Below, in pieces: positions 31,743 to 37,006 of a DNA stretch of 37,006 nt (its first letter is position 1; every line of letters begins with the position of its first letter). The notes beneath the pieces are model-generated. The model was not told the DNA's origin and did not search any database. It worked only from the letters and a program-made list of their open reading frames with translations. Source of the DNA: Acidimicrobiia bacterium. GTDB taxonomy: Bacteria; Actinomycetota; Acidimicrobiia; Acidimicrobiales; Acidimicrobilacustridaceae. The translations under genes and the position numbers were made by a program. The stretch lies in assembly GCA_020832495.1 (NCBI GenBank), contig JAFIEP010000083.1, positions 1-37,006 of the forward strand, read 5' to 3'.

Positions 31743-31770
31743 GGCAGCTCCTCGTGGGTGGGGATCGTGC

Positions 31771-31804
31771 GAGGCACCGTGCAGGGAGAGGCACCGTGCA
31801 GGGA
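31771..31804. repeat. 17-bp direct repeat (two exact copies) upstream of the aminotransferase
   Basis: gaggcaccgtgcaggga occurs at 31771-31787 and directly again at 31788-31804. It lies between the aminotransferase start and the 19-bp palindrome, within its likely 5' leader. Confidence 0.85.
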
Positions 31805-31821
31805 ACGGTACGGGATACCCG

Positions 31822-31840
31822 TTGGGCGAGTCTCGCCCAA
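31822..31840. promoter_or_regulatory. 19-bp perfect palindrome, candidate operator
   Basis: TTGGGCGAG-T-CTCGCCCAA is a perfect 9-bp inverted repeat around one base. On the minus strand it supplies a -35-like TTGGGC (31840-31835) exactly 17 nt from TATCCC (31817-31812), a possible promoter of the aminotransferase-dehydrogenase operon. A dimeric regulator bound here would control that promoter. It also lies about 100 bp upstream of the GGDEF-EAL gene on the other strand. Confidence 0.55.
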
Positions 31841-31940
31841 TCGGACCTAGGATGCTGAACGAGCGCGTCGGGCGGTACCAGCGCGACAATGGCGGGCAGG
31901 ACGGCCCCAGCGGGTCGGCAGCAGGGAGGGTGAACGGTTC

Positions 31941-34295
31941 GTGACCTCGTGGAGTAGGCGCCTCAATGCTGCCAACGCGCGGCCCGGGCTCGGCGGGCCC
32001 GGAGCGCACGGAGGACGTGAGGACATCGCCGCCGAGGCGGTCGCCGCCGGGGTCGGCGACGACGACCTGGCCGCGCTGCGAGCGCTGGCGGCGGTGGCCC
32101 GCGATCGCCCGGCGTTCCGCCAGCGGCTCACGGTGTCGGTGCCGAGCGACGGTGAGCCCACCAGTCTCGAGTTCGAGGTGTTCCACGCCGAGTCGGGCGT
32201 CACCATCCGCCCCGTGGGTGGCTCGTTCGCCTCGCCCCCCGAGGAACAGGACGACGAGGGCTCGCCCATCGTCCAGATCCTGACCGACACCTTGGTGGAG
32301 ACCCCCGACCTGGTGGCGGTGTTCGCCTCGGTCGGCCACGAGGCGCTGTGGGCCAACGACGCCTTCGCCACGGTCATCCCCATTCGCCAGGCCGACAAGA
32401 TCTGGCTGGTGGAACTGCTCGACGAGTGGTCCAAGGGCCACTACGAGGTGAAGGTCCTCCCGGCCCTGGTCAAGTACGGCCGATGGCGCGGGCGACTCAC
32501 CCTTCTCGCCGGCGACGAGATGTCGATGGCGGTTTCGGCGGTGATCGTGGCGCACCGTGACAAGCGGGGCGACATCCAAGCGGTGTCGCTGGTGGCTCGC
32601 GAGCTGATCGACACCCGGCTCGAACAGGTCTCCGGCGGTGATGCCGACCGGTTCGCCGCGCTGGTGGAGAACAACGCCGACATCATCGCCGTGTGCCGAC
32701 CCGATGGTGTGATCGAGTACGCCAGTCCCGCTGCGGGTCGGGTGCTGGGCCGGTCACCCGGGGAGCTGCGCGGGGTGAACCTCTACGAGATCCTCGATCC
32801 TGACGACCGTCCGGCGTCGTTGCTCGAGTTGGCCCGACCCGACGAGCAGGGCGTGGGCGTCCCGGTGGAACTGCGGGTGGCCGGGGGCGACGGCAGCTTG
32901 CGCCACCTCGAGGCCATCGTCATCGACCTGACCGAGAATCCGGTCATCGGTGGGGTGGTACTCAACGCCCGCGACGTCACCGAGCGGGTACGTACCATCT
33001 CCGAGCTCACCCGACGCGCCTACACCGACCCCTTGACCGGCTTGGCCAACCGGATGCGCCTGCTCGACCGCTTGGACTGGAACCTCGGCGAGGGCGGGGA
33101 CGGGCAGCGGGTGGCGGTCCTGCTCGCCGACGTCGACCGCTTCGAGTCAGTGAACGAACGCTACGGGCAGGAACCGGCCGACCGTGTGCTGACCGAACTG
33201 GCCACCCGATTCGCCGCTGTGCTGCCCGCCGAGGCCCTGGCCGCTCGCCACAGTGGCGATCAGTTCGTGGCGGTGCTCCCCGACACCCCCGATGTCGCCG
33301 CCGCGGTCCGGGTGGCCAACCGCCTCCGGTTGTCGCTGTCGAGCGCCGTGGCCATCGACGACGCCACTCGCACCGAGGTCACGGTGAGCGTCGGCATCCG
33401 CTTGGCGGAGCCGGGCGACGACCCCGAGACCGTGTTGCGCGACGCAGCGCGGGCGCTGACCGCGGCCAAGGACGCCGGGCGCGATCGGGTCGAGGTGTAC
33501 AGCGAGGAGATGGCGACCGAGGACAACTTGCGACACGAGGTCGAGGAACGCCTCCGCCACGCCCTCGACAACGACGGCATCGCTGTTCACTACCAGCCGG
33601 TGTTCGAGGTCACGTCGGGCAAGCTCGTGGGCGCCGAGGCGCTGCTGCGCGTACACGACGACGAGGGCTCACTCCTGTCGCCTGCCCAGTTCGTCGAGGC
33701 GGCCGAGTCGACCGGACTCATCACCCGACTCGGATCGCAGGTGCTGGAAGCGACCTGCGGCCAACTGGCGTCGTGGTCCTCCTCCTCGGGCTCCGCACCC
33801 AACGACGTGTCGGTCAACATCTCACCGCGACAGTTGGCCGACCCCGAGATGCCCCACATGGTGGTCGACGCGTTGAAGTCCGCCGGCGTCAGCCCCGAGC
33901 ACCTGTGGTTGGAGATCACCGAGAGCATCCTCATCTCGCTGCAGCCCACCGTCGACGCCGGTATCTCCTACCTGCGTGCGCTCGGTGTGAAGATCGGCCT
34001 CGATGACTTCGGGGCCGGGCAGTCGTCGCTCGGCTACCTGAAGCGCTTTCCCCTCGACTTCGTCAAGATCGACAAGTCACTGGTGGCCGGACTGGGCACC
34101 GACGAACAGGACACGGCCATCGTGCGGGCCACCATCGAGTTGGCCCACAACCTGGGCCTGGTGGTGGTGGCGGTGGGTGTCGAGACGCCGCAGCAGCTCG
34201 AGATCCTCGAGCTGCTGGGGTGCGAGCGGGCGCAGGGGTACCTCTACTCGCCGGCGGTGCCCGCCGAGGAGTTCCCGGCGTTGGCCAGTCGCTAG
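31941..34295 (+). CDS. PAS-GGDEF-EAL protein, probable cyclic di-GMP phosphodiesterase
   Basis: This is a 784-aa soluble signalling protein. The order is an unassigned N-terminal region, a PAS-like region around residues 110-220 (VQILTDTLVETPDLVAVFASVGHEALWANDAF), a PAS domain around 230-345 (RFAALVENNADIIAVCRPDGVIEYASPAAGRVLG, closing with NARDVTERV), GGDEF and EAL. The GGDEF signature is replaced by SGDQF (Ser438-Phe442) and lacks the catalytic Glu, so cyclase activity is unlikely. The EAL domain looks intact: Glu566-Ala567-Leu568, NISPRQL, LEITES, GLDDFGAGQSSLGYL, FVKIDKSLV, GVETPQQ and AQGYLYS. It should therefore hydrolyse c-di-GMP. GTG 31941 follows GGAGGGTGA by 7 nt. It is convergent with the second, degenerate GGDEF-EAL gene. 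Confidence 0.93.
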   Translation: MTSWSRRLNAANARPGLGGPGAHGGREDIAAEAVAAGVGDDDLAALRALAAVARDRPAFRQRLTVSVPSDGEPTSLEFEVFHAESGVTIRPVGGSFASPPEEQDDEGSPIVQILTDTLVETPDLVAVFASVGHEALWANDAFATVIPIRQADKIWLVELLDEWSKGHYEVKVLPALVKYGRWRGRLTLLAGDEMSMAVSAVIVAHRDKRGDIQAVSLVARELIDTRLEQVSGGDADRFAALVENNADIIAVCRPDGVIEYASPAAGRVLGRSPGELRGVNLYEILDPDDRPASLLELARPDEQGVGVPVELRVAGGDGSLRHLEAIVIDLTENPVIGGVVLNARDVTERVRTISELTRRAYTDPLTGLANRMRLLDRLDWNLGEGGDGQRVAVLLADVDRFESVNERYGQEPADRVLTELATRFAAVLPAEALAARHSGDQFVAVLPDTPDVAAAVRVANRLRLSLSSAVAIDDATRTEVTVSVGIRLAEPGDDPETVLRDAARALTAAKDAGRDRVEVYSEEMATEDNLRHEVEERLRHALDNDGIAVHYQPVFEVTSGKLVGAEALLRVHDDEGSLLSPAQFVEAAESTGLITRLGSQVLEATCGQLASWSSSSGSAPNDVSVNISPRQLADPEMPHMVVDALKSAGVSPEHLWLEITESILISLQPTVDAGISYLRALGVKIGLDDFGAGQSSLGYLKRFPLDFVKIDKSLVAGLGTDEQDTAIVRATIELAHNLGLVVVAVGVETPQQLEILELLGCERAQGYLYSPAVPAEEFPALASR

Positions 34296-34371
34296 CTGGG
34301 CGTCGGACCACCGGCGCACTGCTGGGCAGGTGATCGTGGCCCGCGCGGCCGCGGTCCGGTGCGGTCCTGGT

Positions 34372-35853
34372 CTACGCCGTCGTGGGCGCCTTCCAGTCGA
34401 TCCCGCGTCGTTGCTTGCCCGGTTTGACCTTGCCCCGGTCGAGGAGTTCGTCGATGCCCGCTGCGGTGGTGGCTCGTCCGAACCACGGGCCCTGGGCCAG
34501 GTTGCAGCCCACGCCGTGGAGCGCGGTCCGCTGGACCTCGTCGGTGACCCCCGAGGCGATCCCGATCAGTTCGAGTCGGGCGATCAGGCTGATGAACTGC
34601 GAGGCGATGGCCAACTCGGAGCGTCCGTCGCTCATCGACTCGGTCACGCCGGGTCCGAAGCGCACCACGTCGACCGCCATGCGTCGCAGGAACGCCAACG
34701 ACGCCCACCCCTCGCCGAAGTTGTCGATGCCGACGAGTACACCTGCGGCCTTCAACTCGCGCAGCGGACCCCAGGCCGTGGTCAGCTCGAAGGGCTCGTC
34801 GGACGACAGCACCAGGCAGATGTTCCCTGGATCGAGGTCGTGCTCGTCGAGGAGGCGGGTGAGGTGGGCGGCCACCTCGGGATCGATCATCTGTGTCGGG
34901 GTCAGCTCGATCAGCGTGACCGGGTCGCTCGACTCGTGCCGGCGCGCCCAATGGGCGGCCTGGGGCACCACCCGGTCGAGCAGGTGGATGGCCACCTCCC
35001 GTTGCAGGTTGGACTGCTCGACCAGCGCGCGAACGATGGCAGGGGTGACGATCCCCTGCGCGGCGTCGGCCAGGTGCAACGTGGTGGAGACGCCGGCAAC
35101 CCCCAGCTCCTCGAGGCTCACGATCGGCGTGTACATGATGGAGAAGTGGTCGTCGGCCAGTGCTCGCCGCAGACGCTCGTCCGCTTCGTGGGTCGACAGC
35201 GGTCGTGCCTTGGTGCGGTCGAAGATCTCCGTCGACCCGAAGCCCGCGTTGCGAGCGATGGCCAGAGCCATGTCGGCGCCCTCGAGGGCAGCGGGGAGGT
35301 CGACGTCGCCGTGGCCGATGACGGCGCCCCCGACGGTCACCGACACCCGGATGTGGTCCACACCGATGCGCGCGACCGCGGACAACGCCTCGGTGATCTC
35401 GGTCGCTCGGCGTGCGGCGTCGTCGTGTGTCGTGCACGACGGGCTGAGCAGCAGGAACTGCGATCCGGTCCACCGGCCGAGGAGTTCGTCGCCCTTGGTC
35501 AGCGCCTGCAGGTGCTCAGCCACCGACCGCACCAGCCGATCTCCCACCTCGCGCCCGAACGCCTCGTTGATCGCAGCGAAGCGATCCAGTTCGACGAGGA
35601 ACACGGAGGCCACCGCAGGCGGGGTGGCCAGCTGCTCCTCGACGGCGGAGCGGTTGGGGAGGCCGGTGAGCGTGTCGAGCCGCTCGAGCGCGCGACGTTT
35701 GCGCTCGGCGCGTGATACGCGCCACGTCGTGGCGGTGACGGACACTACAGCGCCGACGGAGAACCCGAGAAGGAGCGCGATGCCGAGTGCTGGGGGATCG
35801 ACTTCCCAGCCGAACGGCAGCATGAGTCCGTCGAGCACGATGGTGTTCGTCAA
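34372..35853 (-). CDS. membrane-anchored GGDEF-EAL protein with both domains degenerate
   Basis: This 493-aa protein has one N-terminal transmembrane helix (LGIALLLGFSVGAVVSVTATTW), a linker helix, then GGDEF-like and EAL-like domains. In the first, the DTLTGLPNRSAVEEQL start is kept, but the signature reads TGSQF (Thr129-Phe133), without the catalytic acid. In the second, EALLR is replaced by GVSTTLH, the EITES strand by VLSSDEP, the DDFG motif by DNFGEG and the KIDK motif by VRFGPG. Neither synthesis nor hydrolysis of c-di-GMP is expected. It may bind nucleotide or protein as a membrane receptor, in the way of LapD-like proteins. TTG 35853 is chosen because AGAGGTGA lies about 9 nt upstream. 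An internal GTG or ATG would lack a site. Confidence 0.9.
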   Translation of the reverse strand: MTNTIVLDGLMLPFGWEVDPPALGIALLLGFSVGAVVSVTATTWRVSRAERKRRALERLDTLTGLPNRSAVEEQLATPPAVASVFLVELDRFAAINEAFGREVGDRLVRSVAEHLQALTKGDELLGRWTGSQFLLLSPSCTTHDDAARRATEITEALSAVARIGVDHIRVSVTVGGAVIGHGDVDLPAALEGADMALAIARNAGFGSTEIFDRTKARPLSTHEADERLRRALADDHFSIMYTPIVSLEELGVAGVSTTLHLADAAQGIVTPAIVRALVEQSNLQREVAIHLLDRVVPQAAHWARRHESSDPVTLIELTPTQMIDPEVAAHLTRLLDEHDLDPGNICLVLSSDEPFELTTAWGPLRELKAAGVLVGIDNFGEGWASLAFLRRMAVDVVRFGPGVTESMSDGRSELAIASQFISLIARLELIGIASGVTDEVQRTALHGVGCNLAQGPWFGRATTAAGIDELLDRGKVKPGKQRRGIDWKAPTTA

Positions 35854-35862
35854 CTCGGTTGC

Positions 35863-35870
35863 TCACCTCT
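35863..35870 (-). promoter_or_regulatory. Shine-Dalgarno AGAGGTGA supporting the rare TTG start at 35853
   Basis: On the minus strand AGAGGTGA is separated from the TTG by 9 nt. It is the only good site near the beginning of the reading frame. Confidence 0.5.
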
Positions 35871-35923
35871 GTGGGCTGGGCCGACGGGGGAACCGTGGGA
35901 ACTGCAGGAGATTGACCGTCCGA

Positions 35924-35954
35924 CGGAAACCGCAGCGCCGTCGGCGCATTTCCG
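35924..35954 (-). other. two-part hairpin in the 5' leader of the degenerate GGDEF-EAL gene
   Basis: Outer arms CGGAAA/TTTCCG (35924-35929, 35949-35954) enclose inner arms GCGCC/GGCGC (35935-35939, 35943-35947) around a GTC loop. On the minus strand a TACACT -10 box (35963-35958) lies directly before it, so the mRNA would begin at or within this structure and have a leader of about 100 nt. It does not match the c-di-GMP-I riboswitch consensus that I know. Confidence 0.4.
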
Positions 35955-36063
35955 TGCAGTGTAGACCCCTTCGATGTGATCTCTCGGACAGGGCGGTGTC
36001 GGCGGGCCGGGCGGTTGGGCGACCGGGTGTGGCGAGAACTGCCGCACACGTCCGCCGGCGTGC

Positions 36064-36069
36064 GATGAT
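36064..36069 (+). promoter_or_regulatory. possible -10 box (GATGAT) for the universal stress protein
   Basis: GATGAT (four of six matches to TATAAT) ends 7 nt before the GTG at 36077. If real, the message is leaderless and the ATGs within the box are not used. Confidence 0.25.
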
Positions 36070-36076
36070 GTGCGCG

Positions 36077-36886
36077 GTGTACGAGAACGTGATCGTGCCG
36101 TTCGACGGGACCGTGCCAGGGCGTGCCGCCCTCGCCCCGGCCACCGACCTGGCGTGGCGCTGTGGCGCGCGCGTGGTCATCGTGAACAACTCCGAGGTCA
36201 GCGACCAGCGATCGCGCGAGGTGCTCAAGGGGCGTGCCATGTCGCTCTCGGGCGCCGACGTCGACTTCTGGGTGGACACCGACCTGTCGCTGGGCAAGGC
36301 GGCGCTGCAGGCGGCCAAGCACCGTCCGGCGCCCATCCTGTGCGTGTCGGCCCGAGCGAAGCCCAGTGCGCTCGACCGCCAACGGGGCCGCGTGGGTCCG
36401 GTGGTGGACGAGGTGCTCCTCGGAGCCGCCTGCCCGGTGCTGTTGATCGGGCCGGAGACCGACCTGAGCCGCGGCCTGCCGTTGACCGAGATCATCGTGG
36501 GGCTCGACGGTTCCCCCGCCTCCGAAGCCATGCTGCCCGTGGCGGCGGCGTGGGCGCGCAGCATGAAGCTGCGGCTGGTGGTCGGCGGTGTGGTGAGCCC
36601 GAAGCGATCCGACGACCACCAGCGCGAGGAGCACTACCTCCAGCGGCAGACCGCCTCGGTGCAGTCCTCCGCACCGGAGGCCCGCTACGAGCTGGTGGTG
36701 GCCTCCGAGCCGGCAGCTGGCATCGTCGAGCTGGCCGCCACTCGGGAGGATGCCGTGGTGGCCATGTCCACCCACGGTCGGAAGGGCTCGGCCAAGGCGC
36801 CCCTCGGTGCCGCTGCCCACCGGGTGCTGTCCCGTTGCCCACGGGCCCTGCTCGTGCAGCGACCCCCCGACCTCGTCGCTGACTGA
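36077..36886 (+). CDS. tandem universal stress protein (UspA family)
   Basis: This 269-aa protein has two Usp domains. The first starts YENVIVPFDGTVPGRAALAPATDLAWRCGARVVIVN and ends in GAACPVLLIGPE. The second starts LTEIIVGLDGSPASEAMLPVAAAWARSMKLRLVVGGVV and ends in MSTHGRKGSAKAPLGAAAHRVLSRCPRALLVQRP. The second resembles the ATP-binding GxxG...G(S/T) loop with Ala in place of the last Ser/Thr. The first lacks this loop, so at most the second half binds nucleotide. Usp proteins help survive starvation and stress and act in the cytoplasm. GTG 36077 is chosen because GATGAT ends 7 nt before it and MYENVIVPFDG is a typical beginning. The ATGs at 36065 and 36068 would add 3-4 residues. Confidence 0.9.
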   Translation: MYENVIVPFDGTVPGRAALAPATDLAWRCGARVVIVNNSEVSDQRSREVLKGRAMSLSGADVDFWVDTDLSLGKAALQAAKHRPAPILCVSARAKPSALDRQRGRVGPVVDEVLLGAACPVLLIGPETDLSRGLPLTEIIVGLDGSPASEAMLPVAAAWARSMKLRLVVGGVVSPKRSDDHQREEHYLQRQTASVQSSAPEARYELVVASEPAAGIVELAATREDAVVAMSTHGRKGSAKAPLGAAAHRVLSRCPRALLVQRPPDLVAD

Positions 36887-37006
36887 TCACCGAGGCGATC
36901 CGCTGCCGAGCGGTCGACGGCGTGTGCCGTGTTCGCTCGAGACCGCGCCGCACGGGCGTCGGTCCGCGCGCGGAACGGGGGCGCCCGGGGCGGGGCGGCC
37001 CCCCCC

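Noticed and set aside
34382-36064. Plus-strand extension of the universal stress protein frame back to 34382
   Set aside because: The upstream part is Ser/Arg/Thr-rich nonsense antisense to the GGDEF-EAL gene. Real Usp sequence begins at YENVIVPFDG.
36900-36913. CCGCT-GCCG-AGCGG hairpin after the universal stress protein as a terminator
   Set aside because: Only 5 bp without a U-tail. Not distinguishable from background.
36975-37006. Terminal G/C homopolymer-rich stretch as a biological element
   Set aside because: The gggg/cccc run at the very end is more likely low-quality contig-edge sequence than a functional site.

Overview
The window comes from a high-GC bacterium, most likely an actinomycete of the Acidimicrobiia type. 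This is inferred from codon use (third positions almost always G or C), GTG and TTG starts, a GuaB3-type IMP-dehydrogenase-like protein beside guaA, an F420-type (LLM class) oxidoreductase, UvrD/PcrA with its C-terminal Tudor-like tail, and many starts that sit a few bases after a cGGTAnnnT-like -10 box (leaderless mRNAs). It is a chromosomal core region with 28 intact genes and one partial gene. I see no tRNA, rRNA, CRISPR array, insertion sequence, integrase or phage gene.

Layout. 1-3745: end of an unknown gene, a small unknown protein, then guaB3, a VOC-fold protein and guaA, tightly overlapped (purine/GMP synthesis). 3758-5542: a divergent pair, LLM oxidoreductase and dienelactone-hydrolase-like enzyme, only 33 bp apart. 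5517-6821: an unrecognised protein with a duplicated NTYRGSTFE module. 6965-9226: pcrA helicase. 9269-11676: ABC1/UbiB-like kinase divergent from a TSUP permease. 11705-14420: a secreted/membrane-anchored protein with a DPADP repeat and a coiled-coil protein. 14417-16286: queC-queE-queD, making preQ0 (7-cyano-7-deazaguanine), with a 17-bp tandem array at the queE/queD junction and a stray intrinsic terminator upstream of queC. 16602-21234: a three-gene envelope operon (lipoprotein, class A penicillin-binding protein, membrane-anchored trypsin-fold protein lacking two of its catalytic residues). 21271-23814: alpha-glucan phosphorylase. 23921-25861: PrxQ/BCP peroxiredoxin divergent from a ParA-like ATPase and a tail-anchored partner. 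25869-29027: GH29 fucosidase, a pseudo-receiver protein and a secreted lipase. 29059-31742: class III aminotransferase and aldehyde dehydrogenase operon with a 19-bp palindrome upstream. 31941-35853: two convergent GGDEF-EAL proteins, one with an intact EAL domain and one degenerate in both domains. 36077-36886: tandem universal stress protein. The window ends in a G/C-rich low-complexity run.

The strongest unusual signals are: the 17-bp array that turns the queE/queD ATGA overlap into a chain of tiny overlapping start-stop cistrons; the recurrent leaderless promoter motif; the orphan terminator in front of queC; and the cluster of pseudo-enzymes (GuaB3 lacking the catalytic Cys, the dead trypsin fold, the pseudo-receiver, the degenerate GGDEF-EAL). 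No obviously new multi-gene defence or mobile system is visible.
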